From Allorhodopirellula solitaria (GTDB lineage: Bacteria > Planctomycetota > Planctomycetia > Pirellulales > Pirellulaceae), in the NCBI RefSeq assembly GCF_007859855.1, contig NZ_SJPK01000009.1, positions 62,001-126,000 on the forward strand: 64,000 nucleotides of DNA. Reading direction: 5' to 3'. Below, piece by piece: positions 53,958 to 62,444 of the stretch. A model generated the notes under the pieces. That model ran no database searches and was not told where the DNA came from. It saw only the letters and a list, made by a program, of their open reading frames with translations. Within the stretch, counting starts at the first letter, position 1; every line of letters starts with the position of its first letter. The position numbers and the translations under genes were made by a program.

Positions 53958-55982
53958 TTGAACGGATTCAGCGTCGAGGGGCTCAACCCTCCGCAAGCCG
54001 AAGCGGTCACGACCCTGTCGGGACCGCTCCTGGTTTTGGCCGGTGCCGGCACTGGCAAAACGCGGGTGGTCACGTTCCGGATCGCGAACCTGATCAAGCA
54101 CGGGATCGCTCCCGAGCGGATTCTCGCGGTGACGTTCACCAATAAAGCCGCCGGCGAGATGCTCGAACGCGTCTCCGAACTGCTCGGCCATAAAAACCAA
54201 CGCCGCCGCAAAGGCGAGAAAGCGCCGCCCAAGCCGGTCATCAGCACGTTTCACTCGCAATGTGTGCGGATGCTTCGCGAGCACGCCAACGTGCTCGGCT
54301 TTCCCAAAAAATTCTCGATCTACGATCGCAGCGATCAAGAATCGCTGGCCCGCGCCGTCCTCCGCGAACTTCGCTTGCCCGGCACGGCCCTGAAACCCTC
54401 GGACATGCTGTCGATCATCGGTTCCTGGAAGAACGAATCGATTTTGCCCGAACAGGCTGCGGGGCACGCTTGCACGGACAAGGAACACTTCGCGGCCTCG
54501 GGCTACCGCCGCTATCAAGACGCCCTCCGCGCCCGCGGCGCGATGGACTTCGATGATCTCTTGCTGCATACCGAAACACTGCTGACCGAGCACGAAGAGG
54601 TCCGGCAAGCCGAAGCGGCTAAGTACGATCACGTGCTCGTCGACGAGTACCAAGACACCAACGGTAGCCAGTACCGGATCACGCAAGCATTGACCCGCGA
54701 CCACCGTAATTTCTGCGTCGTCGGTGACGATGACCAGTCGATCTACGCTTGGCGTGGCGCCGACGTCTCTCACATCCTGAGCTTTTCCCAGGATTGGCCC
54801 GATGCCAAGGTCGTCTGGCTCGAGGACAACTATCGCTCCACCGGCGCGATCCTGGAGATGGCCAATACCCTGATCGCATTCAATACCGAGCGGCACGACA
54901 AGATCCTCAAGCCCGATCGGCCGATGGGCAAACGCCCCCGAATCGTCCAGCACAAAGACGAGATTGTCGAAGCCGAAACGGTCGTCCGCGAAATCCGGCA
55001 TCTGATCGACAACGAACACGTACAGCCGAAGAATATTGCGATTCTGTTTCGCACCAATGAGCAACCGCGATTGTTCGAAACTGAACTACGCAAAGCCGAC
55101 GTGCCCTACGTGATGCTCGGCAGTCAATCGTTTTTCGATCGCCGCGAGGTCCGCGATCTGATCGCCTACCTCAAATGGATCGATCAACCCGACGATGAGA
55201 TCTCCCTGCTTCGTGTGATCAACACACCGGCTCGAGGGCTGAGCAACAAGACGACACGGTTACTCGTCGACCGGGCCGTGCAGCGGGGTGTGCCCGTGTG
55301 GCAGGTCATGCAGAACGCAGCGGCCACCGAGGATTTGCCCCCAGCCGCCAAGCGTGGTATTGAGCAACTCCGCCAACTCTGCGCCGACGTGCAACAGCGA
55401 GCCGAGAATGACTCGCTCGTCGGTGCCATGGAGACGCTGATGCAGCGGACCGCCTACGCAGACGAGATCACCAAGCTGTACGACCAACCCGACGAACGGG
55501 AAGCTCGGATGGCCTCGATTGGTGAATTCACCAATGCCCTCTCAGCCTATCAAGACAAAAGCGAGAAAGCGGAGCTGTCCGGGTTCCTCAGCGATATCGC
55601 CCTGTCGGGTCGCGAAATGGGCAGCGAGAAAGACAAGCTCGCCATGAAGAACGCGGTCTGGCTACTGACCATGCACGCGGCCAAGGGACTCGAGTTTCCT
55701 GTTGTCTACATGGTGGGAATGGAAGATGGCTTCGTGCCTCACAGCCGTAGCGTCAAAAGCGGGCGTGACGAGGACATCGCCGAAGAGCGACGGTTGTGCT
55801 ACGTGGGCATTACCCGAGCCCAAGAGAATCTCACCATGTCTTTGGCCCTGACGCGGAGGAAATGGGGCAAGCCGCGTCCCACGCAACCGAGCCGGTTCCT
55901 GTACGAGATCACGGGCAAAGCTGATAACCCGAATAAATACCGCAAGCAGGGCCGCCGCGGCTCGGGCGCACGACATCGGTAA
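53958..55982 (+). CDS. UvrD/PcrA-type superfamily 1 DNA helicase, 674 aa
   Basis: 3'-5' DNA helicase for repair or replication restart. Starts with TTG at 53958, 10 bp after the rpmA stop. Motifs in order: LNPPQAEAV Q-motif, Walker A GAGTGKT (29-35), TFTNKAAGEM, STFHSQCVRMLREH, Walker B DEYQDTN, GDDDQSIYAWRGA, LEDNYRST, LMTMHAAKG-type WLLTMHAAKGLEF, and RRLCYVGITRAQENL. The shortened C-terminus (no tudor-like tail of typical PcrA) is basic: RKQGRRGSGARHR. Assignment between UvrD, PcrA and Rep is open. Confidence 0.93.
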   Translation: MNGFSVEGLNPPQAEAVTTLSGPLLVLAGAGTGKTRVVTFRIANLIKHGIAPERILAVTFTNKAAGEMLERVSELLGHKNQRRRKGEKAPPKPVISTFHSQCVRMLREHANVLGFPKKFSIYDRSDQESLARAVLRELRLPGTALKPSDMLSIIGSWKNESILPEQAAGHACTDKEHFAASGYRRYQDALRARGAMDFDDLLLHTETLLTEHEEVRQAEAAKYDHVLVDEYQDTNGSQYRITQALTRDHRNFCVVGDDDQSIYAWRGADVSHILSFSQDWPDAKVVWLEDNYRSTGAILEMANTLIAFNTERHDKILKPDRPMGKRPRIVQHKDEIVEAETVVREIRHLIDNEHVQPKNIAILFRTNEQPRLFETELRKADVPYVMLGSQSFFDRREVRDLIAYLKWIDQPDDEISLLRVINTPARGLSNKTTRLLVDRAVQRGVPVWQVMQNAAATEDLPPAAKRGIEQLRQLCADVQQRAENDSLVGAMETLMQRTAYADEITKLYDQPDEREARMASIGEFTNALSAYQDKSEKAELSGFLSDIALSGREMGSEKDKLAMKNAVWLLTMHAAKGLEFPVVYMVGMEDGFVPHSRSVKSGRDEDIAEERRLCYVGITRAQENLTMSLALTRRKWGKPRPTQPSRFLYEITGKADNPNKYRKQGRRGSGARHR

Positions 55983-56019
55983 ACGTCACCGCTAGGCTCT
56001 CACTGACGAGGCACCCCCG

Positions 56020-56718
56020 ATGGCTGAACCGATTTCGCTGACGCGTTTAGCGATCGCCCTCGTGCCGGTCCTCGGACTGCTCGTCTGGTTAGCCGCCGAA
56101 GGCCATTCATTGCGGACAACCCTGCAGGGTCTCGGGCGAATGCTGATCCAGCTATCGCTCGTTGGCTACGTGCTCGTCTATCTCTTTCGGTCCGATCGAG
56201 CTTGGGTGACCTTGGCGACGCTGACTGCGATGATGATCGCGTCCTCGGCGATCGCGATCCGCACCGCGGAGAAGAGGCCTTGGCGGCGCTATGCTGACGT
56301 CCTCCTGTCGATCTTGATCGGCGGTGGCACAACGCTCGCTGTGATCACCGTTGGCGTCCTCGACGTCGAGCCCTGGTACAACCCACGCATCTTGATTCCG
56401 CTAGCAGGGATGACCTTCAGCAACTGCATGAACGCACTCTCATTGGCGATCGAGCGACTCGATTCCGCCACCGAGGGCACTCCCGACTCAGCCGTTCGCG
56501 TGGCGTTGATCCCAATCACCAACAGTCTCTTCGCTGTCGGTGTCGTTTCCATTCCCGGGATGATGACCGGCCAAGTTCTCGCAGGAGTATCCCCACTGAT
56601 CGCAGCCCGCTACCAGATCATGATCATGTGCCTGATCTTCGCGTCGGCCGGTTTGTCGCTGATGATCTTCATGCGATTGCAGCGCAGACCGCAATCGTTG
56701 AACGACCCCACATCCTGA
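56020..56718 (+). CDS. FetB/UPF0014-family ABC transporter permease, 232 aa
   Basis: Membrane protein with about six or seven helices. Family cues: RMLIQLSLVGYVLVYLF, NPRILIPLAGMTFSNCMNAL, SLAIERL, and VVSIPGMMTGQVLAGVSPL followed by AARYQIMIMC. In E. coli FetB pairs with the ATPase FetA in iron export. No FetA-like ATPase gene lies beside it here, so the partner is elsewhere or the role differs. Confidence 0.87.
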   Translation: MAEPISLTRLAIALVPVLGLLVWLAAEGHSLRTTLQGLGRMLIQLSLVGYVLVYLFRSDRAWVTLATLTAMMIASSAIAIRTAEKRPWRRYADVLLSILIGGGTTLAVITVGVLDVEPWYNPRILIPLAGMTFSNCMNALSLAIERLDSATEGTPDSAVRVALIPITNSLFAVGVVSIPGMMTGQVLAGVSPLIAARYQIMIMCLIFASAGLSLMIFMRLQRRPQSLNDPTS

Positions 56719-56752
56719 GTCGGCGAATCTCTCGGACTCGAAGGCCGTACGG

Positions 56753-58540
56753 CTATTCGGGGCTGCCGAAACCGGCTTTGCGGTCACGGATCAAGAGGCT
56801 CGTCAGATCGCTACGACGCACCGTCGCGATCAGCCGATGCGGGGTATCGTCGGTGACCACGGCAACGCAGTCATCGCTGGTTTTGCGAAACAGGTTGACC
56901 GCGTCTTTAACGGGCTGCGACGGCCGCAGCAGCAGGTCGGGCGGTGTCGCCAAATCTCCGGCGCGGACCAGGAGATCCGACTGCGGATCGAAAAAGGCTT
57001 GGTTGAGCAGGTCGAATCGGATCAACCCAACCACGCAGCGATCGTCGTCGACGACGGGAAAGGTGTTGGCATGCGAGTGCTCGACAAAATGCACGACTTC
57101 GTTGAAATCTGCGTTCTCGGCGATCCCTTCGACGCTTCGCCGCATCACCTGTTCGACCCGCATCCGCTCCGACAGGGCGGTTTTCTTGTCCAGCAGTCCA
57201 GCGGACCCTGCCAACCGGGTGAACACATTCCGCAGCGCGCTCAGCGGCGTGCCGAACGTGTGGTGAATGGAATTGGCAATCGGCATCTCACCGCTGTGCA
57301 GCACCGCGGCTCGAGTCAGCAGGGGACCGAAGATCTCGAACACGACCACGGTGCCGAGGATGATCGTCTGCACATGACCGGCGATCTCTGGGTTCCTTGA
57401 GGTCGCCGTTGCGCTGAGCGAGATCGCCACCCCGGCCTGGGCCAATAGCGCCGGCCCTAACCAAGTGCGGATCTCGGGAGAGGCTTCTGTGCGGGAGGCA
57501 ACGGCCCACACACCGACAATCTTGCCCAGAGATCGCAAGATGACATACCCGGCCCCTACCAATCCGACCTGCCATAGCAAGCGGAGGTTGAGCTCACTGC
57601 CATGAACAGAGAAGAACACGACGGTGAGCAGGCCGCCAATCGAATCAAACTGTTCCGTTATCTTCTGCGTGCCGCTCGATGAGTTGACCACAACGACGCC
57701 CACGACCAGGAACACGAGCATGTACGGCAGCTGCCACGTCTCGCTCAGCCCGAGCAGCAGCGAGGCCATCCCGACCAGCAGCACCAGCCAGCGGCGCGTG
57801 TGCATGATCTCGCAGGCGTAGCTCATCACCAACCCACCGACCAAGCCGAGGACAAACGCACCCCCAAGGGACTGAACCAATCGCATCAAGGTGGCTGCGA
57901 TTGATTGCGTCTGACCACCGGGCATCGCCAACTCGATGCCCAACCATACCAGTTCGAAGACGATCACCGCAGCGAGGTTGTTGAGTGTGACGAGAGTGCT
58001 GATGAGACTCGTCACCGGACCTTCGGCGTTCGTCTCCCGCAATACAAACATCGTCGTCGCGGGCGATGTGGCGAGCGCCAGCGTGCCAAGCAAAACAGAT
58101 TGGGCGGGCGTCATGCCGAGTAGGTAAACGCCAATGGTCACGAAGACCCCGGTGCAAACCATCTCGCCGATCGAAAGCGGGATCGCCCGGCGACTGATCC
58201 GGCGAATCTGATCAAAGGGAAAAAGCGTGCCGAGATAAAACAGCACCAAAGCCATTGCCAACTTCGTCAGCGGCTCGAGAAATTGATAGTGCTGGTGCGG
58301 GATCACGTCAAAGACGCTCGTGCCGAGCAGCAGCCCCGCGACGAGATAGGCGGTGACTTTGGGCAGCCTCAGCAATTCGCTGGCCAACCCCGCGAACAAA
58401 CTCGCGGTCAGGAGCATGCCGATGGTCGTCGCGATGTGAATCGGTTCGGTCACAACCAAATCCATTGGCGACACGTTCACAGTGGTATCGCTCGTCGCGA
58501 CGCTAGCCAGCCCCATCATGAGGCCCGTGGTTGTCATCAT
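56753..58540 (-). CDS. CPA2-type cation/proton antiporter with C-terminal CBS pair, 595 aa
   Basis: Twelve or so membrane helices: LLRLPKVTAYLVAGLLLG (helices 1-2), LAMALVLFYLGTLF, LATSPATTMFVLRETNAEGP (the conserved antiporter core), LVTLNNLAAVIVFELVW, LLTVVFFSVHGSELNL, and a C-terminal GPALLAQAGVAISLSA. The last 130 residues (about 445-580) form a CBS pair (FNEVVHFVEHSHANTFPVVD, VKDAVNLFRKTSDDCVAVVT), which in other proteins senses adenosyl ligands or ionic strength. The exchanger probably moves Na+ or K+ against protons. The start may be later (MDLVVTEPIH at residue 26). Confidence 0.88.
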   Translation of the reverse strand: MMTTTGLMMGLASVATSDTTVNVSPMDLVVTEPIHIATTIGMLLTASLFAGLASELLRLPKVTAYLVAGLLLGTSVFDVIPHQHYQFLEPLTKLAMALVLFYLGTLFPFDQIRRISRRAIPLSIGEMVCTGVFVTIGVYLLGMTPAQSVLLGTLALATSPATTMFVLRETNAEGPVTSLISTLVTLNNLAAVIVFELVWLGIELAMPGGQTQSIAATLMRLVQSLGGAFVLGLVGGLVMSYACEIMHTRRWLVLLVGMASLLLGLSETWQLPYMLVFLVVGVVVVNSSSGTQKITEQFDSIGGLLTVVFFSVHGSELNLRLLWQVGLVGAGYVILRSLGKIVGVWAVASRTEASPEIRTWLGPALLAQAGVAISLSATATSRNPEIAGHVQTIILGTVVVFEIFGPLLTRAAVLHSGEMPIANSIHHTFGTPLSALRNVFTRLAGSAGLLDKKTALSERMRVEQVMRRSVEGIAENADFNEVVHFVEHSHANTFPVVDDDRCVVGLIRFDLLNQAFFDPQSDLLVRAGDLATPPDLLLRPSQPVKDAVNLFRKTSDDCVAVVTDDTPHRLIATVRRSDLTSLLIRDRKAGFGSPE

Positions 58541-58750
58541 GGCGATGGCCGCTAAAAGATCGAAAACAGGGGCACAGGACGCGGCGAGCCAATTCGCACG
58601 ACCATGCGTGGCGACATTCTACCCGGCAACGCTCGCCATGGGGAGGCGGATTGGCGACACCTCCAGCAGCCTGCTGGGCGCCAATCCGGTCCGCGGCTAC
58701 TCGTCCAAGGAACGCGGGAGTAAATAGAGCCGAGTATTGCGAAAGCTGTT

Positions 58751-58866
58751 CCGTGGTGGACAAGTCGACGAGCAGTTGATCCCCCACAAGTTTCCCTACG
58801 CCGAAGGCGTTGAAGAAAATAGCCGGTGGTTTGAGCGGAGCGAACACCACCGGAAAGGACCTCAAT
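58751..58866 (+). repeat. Interspersed palindromic repeat, copy C (truncated)
   Basis: Contains GTGGACAAGTCGACGAGCAG, GTTGATCCCCCACAAGTTT, CCTACGCCGAAGGCGTTGAA, AGCCGGTGGTTTGAGCGGAG and CACCACCGGA, then stops before the CAACCCC and GTAGGT modules of copies A and B. It lies within the 343-bp gap 58541-58883, which otherwise has only ordinary sequence. Confidence 0.85.
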
Positions 58867-58883
58867 AGCGATAATTAGCGGAG

Positions 58884-60140
58884 TTAGAAATACTCGCTCC
58901 CTTCCATTTCACGCTGGTCGCGTGTGCCCAGAGCTCCCCAGAGGCCGAACGGACTGGGGCTTCCGGGGGCGAGATTGCCGGTCCCATTTTCGCTGACGGT
59001 GCCTTGATTATAGCCAGCCTCGATCGAATCCGTGATGAACTTGATCGCCCCGTCGCCCATCGCGACGTGGCAGCCACCCTGGTGCCGGCTGCTGAAGGTG
59101 AGCGTGCCGATCGTCGACTCGTCGCCACCGAAGCAAAGTTCACGGTTGGGAGCCAGGGTCGTGTTGACTCCTGTCATCAGGCCGTTTGAGTCCGCCCAAC
59201 GGTAACCACGACCTTCGGTACGCTTGGACGTCGCGCCCACTCCGGAGCCCTGCAGCCAAAAACTTGGGCGGTTGGGGTCGATTTGACCATAGCATGTCTT
59301 CACATCGTCCAGGACGCCGGGCGACCATCCGTTGTCAATCGATGGGGTCGTGCGTGTGTCGCGATCACCGAGATCGGTGGCCATCTCACCGAGCATGATC
59401 GTGTTGGATAATCCATCGGTGACGTCACTGTAGGAGGTCACCATGCGTGGCACGAACATCCCACGTCCGGTCACCCGCATCAGGTCTTTGCCACTGGGTG
59501 ACCACTTCGAAGCCTCGTATCGCCAGGAACCCTGGTCCAGGCCTTCGATGGCATCACCGAGACAGGCCGCGTAATTGGTGCGCCCCATCGCAGGGAGCCC
59601 AGCACCAGGATCAGAGGGACAGCGGTACGTCGCGACCTCGGTTTGCCAAGGCCGATAGGTCGCCATCGAGGGCACCGGCCCCATCGGCGGATACAGGTGG
59701 GTCGGTTCCTCGCCACCATCGCCCACGTCGAACTGAGGAAGCATCCCCATCGAAGCGTCATTCGGATCGCTGGGGTCGCCCCCAGTCCCGATGGGCGGCG
59801 TGCCCGCGAAACCCTCACTGATCGCATCCCACAGCGGTGCCTGACCCGTGAACGGGGTGATCGACACGAGAAAGCTCAGCCGGAACTGGTTCGTGTTGGC
59901 AGGGTCGTTGGCGTTGCTGAACGTGCCCGTTCCGTGCAACGGTAGGTTACCAAACGATTCATGGTACTGGGCCACGCCCAAGGCGATCTGCTGAAAGTTA
60001 TTACTGCAGCTCATCCGGCGAGCGGCCTCGCGGGCGGCCTGGACCGCCGGCAACAGCAACCCTACTAAAATTCCGATGACGCCCATCACGACGAGCAACT
60101 CGAGCAGCGTGAATGCGTTATGATGACGACTTCGTTGCAT
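58884..60140 (-). CDS. DUF1559 planctomycete pseudopilin-like protein, 418 aa
   Basis: Starts MQRSRHHNAFTLLELLVVMG, a type IV pilin-like N-terminus; cleavage would be after NA before the F of FTLLE (Ala instead of the usual Gly). Helix: GVIGILVGLLLPAVQAAREA. The DUF1559 body ends with the H-x9-DG signature (HQGGCHVAMGDGAIKFI). These proteins are numerous in planctomycetes and probably form extracellular fibres or pili. The frame is open to 60398, but the ATG at 60140 is clear. It is divergent from gspE, 103 bp apart, which may secrete it. Confidence 0.94.
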   Translation of the reverse strand: MQRSRHHNAFTLLELLVVMGVIGILVGLLLPAVQAAREAARRMSCSNNFQQIALGVAQYHESFGNLPLHGTGTFSNANDPANTNQFRLSFLVSITPFTGQAPLWDAISEGFAGTPPIGTGGDPSDPNDASMGMLPQFDVGDGGEEPTHLYPPMGPVPSMATYRPWQTEVATYRCPSDPGAGLPAMGRTNYAACLGDAIEGLDQGSWRYEASKWSPSGKDLMRVTGRGMFVPRMVTSYSDVTDGLSNTIMLGEMATDLGDRDTRTTPSIDNGWSPGVLDDVKTCYGQIDPNRPSFWLQGSGVGATSKRTEGRGYRWADSNGLMTGVNTTLAPNRELCFGGDESTIGTLTFSSRHQGGCHVAMGDGAIKFITDSIEAGYNQGTVSENGTGNLAPGSPSPFGLWGALGTRDQREMEGSEYF

Positions 60141-60243
60141 GAGGATCTCTATTTCAATGGGTGTGGCGAGCTCACTGCGATCCTTCAGTCTAGCGGTCCT
60201 CGCGAGCGTGCGGGGCCGCGATGCAAAATTTCTGAAAGACTTC

Positions 60244-61413
60244 ATGGCGGTTTCTCTCTCTTCTCGTCGACTTCCCCCCTCGGACGCGAATTTTGCCGCG
60301 GCCATGGTGGATGATTGCTTGACGACTGCGATCCGGTGCGGTGCCAGTGACGTGCATCTGCAGCCGCGGGCAGAGAGCTGGGATGTGTCGTTTCGCATCG
60401 ACGGTGTATTGCAGCCGCGGGAATCCTATCAGCGGAGCAGCGAGAGTGATCCGGTATCCCGATTGATGGCGTTAGCGGGATTGCCGTCCTATCACGGCGG
60501 TGTGCCGCAAGAAGGTCCGCTGCGTTGGCGGGACGCCGACGGGGATCTGCGAGAGATGCGGCTGGGCATCTTTCCGACCGTGCATGGCAACCGCGCGGCG
60601 ATTCGAATCATGGATGACCGCGAGGCGATCCGGCGACTCGACCAACTCGGCTTCGATGCTGCCACGACCGGGCAGATCGAGTCCGTCTGCGATTCACGAG
60701 AGGGTTGGTTGTTGGTCGCCGGGCCCGCCGGCAGCGGCAAGACAACCACTCTGTATGCCTGCTTATCTCAAATTGCCTCGCGTGATTTTCATCGCAGCGT
60801 GCTGACGATCGAGGATCCAATCGAATCGGTAATCGATTCGATCAGCCAGAGCCAATTGCAGCCGGCCAGCGGTTTGACGCTTGCCGCAGCGATGCGGGCG
60901 GCCGTGCGGCAGGATGCTGAGGTCTTGTTGGTCAGCGAGATTCGTGACGTCGAGACCGCCGAAGCCGTCTTGGCCGCTTCGATGACCGGACATCTGTGCT
61001 TTTCCTCGATTCACGCCGGATCGCTCGGCACGACGCTGCGCCGCCTCGTGCAGATGCAGCTCCCGCTCTTCGCCATCCAAAGCGGTCTGCGGGGAATACT
61101 GTGCCAGCGGTTGTTGCGGCGAAAATGTGCGGCCTGTGCCGGCGGATCTCAAACCGCCGCTTCGACATGTGAGCGTTGTCATGCCACCGGTTACGAGGGG
61201 CGCATCCCGATCGCTCAAATGGTCACACTCGATAGTGGGCCGGCCGGACAAGCGATCTGGGGAGCGGTGGTCGACGGGCGACCGGCCTCGGAGATCGACG
61301 ACGTCGCCGCACAAGCAGGGGTCGCGTCACTGCGGTCGCAAGCCGAACGGTTGGTCGAGGAAGGCCAAACCGATGCAGCCGAAGTCTTCCGGGTACTGGG
61401 GCGATCTTCATGA
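60244..61413 (+). CDS. GspE/PilB-type secretion ATPase, short form, 389 aa
   Basis: Hexameric ATPase powering pseudopilus assembly or retraction. Walker A GPAGSGKTTTLYA, the Asp box TIEDPIESV, Walker B EVLLVSEIRDVETAE (family has GEIRD), the His box and the tetracysteine zinc site CAACAGG..CERCHATGYEGR are all present. At 389 aa it lacks the N-terminal MshE-type domain of full-length GspE, which is about 550 aa. The start at 60244 is better than 60139, because the latter overlaps the DUF1559 start. The stop overlaps the next gene by 4 bp. Confidence 0.92.
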   Translation: MAVSLSSRRLPPSDANFAAAMVDDCLTTAIRCGASDVHLQPRAESWDVSFRIDGVLQPRESYQRSSESDPVSRLMALAGLPSYHGGVPQEGPLRWRDADGDLREMRLGIFPTVHGNRAAIRIMDDREAIRRLDQLGFDAATTGQIESVCDSREGWLLVAGPAGSGKTTTLYACLSQIASRDFHRSVLTIEDPIESVIDSISQSQLQPASGLTLAAAMRAAVRQDAEVLLVSEIRDVETAEAVLAASMTGHLCFSSIHAGSLGTTLRRLVQMQLPLFAIQSGLRGILCQRLLRRKCAACAGGSQTAASTCERCHATGYEGRIPIAQMVTLDSGPAGQAIWGAVVDGRPASEIDDVAAQAGVASLRSQAERLVEEGQTDAAEVFRVLGRSS

Positions 61414-62444
61414 ACTCACTCCAGGCGGCCCCTCGTTCGATCGATGACGAATCCCTGGCAATGCTGCTCGATGAGGTCGCTGCCATGGCCGATTCGGGCC
61501 GTTCCTTGACGCTGGGGCTGACCGGACTTGGCGACTCGGCAATGGGCACGATCGGCCGCGCCGCCAAAGGGGTTCGCAACCGGATGGAGCAAGGCCAATC
61601 CGCTGCCGAAGCGATCGCCTCGCTGTCGCCGACCTACCACGCACCCATTCGCTGCGCGATGCAGTTGATGGCGCAAACGGGATCCACTCGCCCGCTCAAC
61701 GAAACGGTGCGGATGATTCGTCGATCCAACCAGCGCCGGCGTCAGGTCCGGCTCGCGACGATCAACCCGATGCTCAACATCTTTGTCGCCGCGACGGTGC
61801 TATGCTTGGTCATCCCCTGGATTTTGTTGTCGCTTGTCCAAGCCGACCTGATCACGACAGCGTTCTCGCCGACGTTCATCGACCTACTGCGGACGTTCAC
61901 TCGTCATTCCATCGTCGCGATTGCGACCATGCTCGTGGTCATCGGACTCTTTGCGTTGTTCATCGTTTGGGGACAACGTCGATCGCTGCAAAGCGACGAC
62001 GCGGCTCGCGACCAAGCCATCTTTTGTCGCTGGCTGGCGATGCAAATGGGACAGCCCGGACACGAATCCATTGAATCGGCCCGAGCGATCGAGACGGCTG
62101 CCAAGGTGGTCAGCCCCGCTTTCGCCGCATCCTGGAATGAGGCGGTTGAAAACATCCGAGCCGGAGCTCAAAGCGAACGAGCGATCGCGATGCCCGAGTC
62201 ACTATCGCAACCCGTGCGACAATGTGTTGTCGACTTGGTCGCCGCCGAGCGTGATCGCCAGTCGATTGCCGTCGACCTGGAATCTCTCGGTGAGCTGTAC
62301 GAAACCGAGGCGTGGAACCGGCAAACTTGGTGGATCGAATCCATTCCGAAATGGTTGGCCGGGATCCTGATGGTGGCGGTGATCACCATTCTGATTCGAA
62401 CGATGGTGGCGCCACTGCTCGATGTGATCGGTGAGGTGCTCTAA
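61410..62444 (+). CDS. GspF/PilC-like membrane protein, 344 aa
   Basis: Type II secretion/type IV pilus inner-membrane platform family. Two GspF-type soluble segments can be seen (MEQGQSAAEAIASLSPTYHA, then ENIRAGAQSERAIAMPESLS) with three helices (ATVLCLVIPWILLSLVQADL, SIVAIATMLVVIGLFALFIV, and a C-terminal WLAGILMVAVITILIRTMVA). It overlaps gspE by 4 bp (ATGA) and shares one base with the next gene. Confidence 0.82.
   Translation: MNSLQAAPRSIDDESLAMLLDEVAAMADSGRSLTLGLTGLGDSAMGTIGRAAKGVRNRMEQGQSAAEAIASLSPTYHAPIRCAMQLMAQTGSTRPLNETVRMIRRSNQRRRQVRLATINPMLNIFVAATVLCLVIPWILLSLVQADLITTAFSPTFIDLLRTFTRHSIVAIATMLVVIGLFALFIVWGQRRSLQSDDAARDQAIFCRWLAMQMGQPGHESIESARAIETAAKVVSPAFAASWNEAVENIRAGAQSERAIAMPESLSQPVRQCVVDLVAAERDRQSIAVDLESLGELYETEAWNRQTWWIESIPKWLAGILMVAVITILIRTMVAPLLDVIGEVL

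Noticed and set aside
53928-55064. 378-codon minus-strand frame
   Set aside because: It is antisense to the UvrD/PcrA helicase, which has all its motifs intact.
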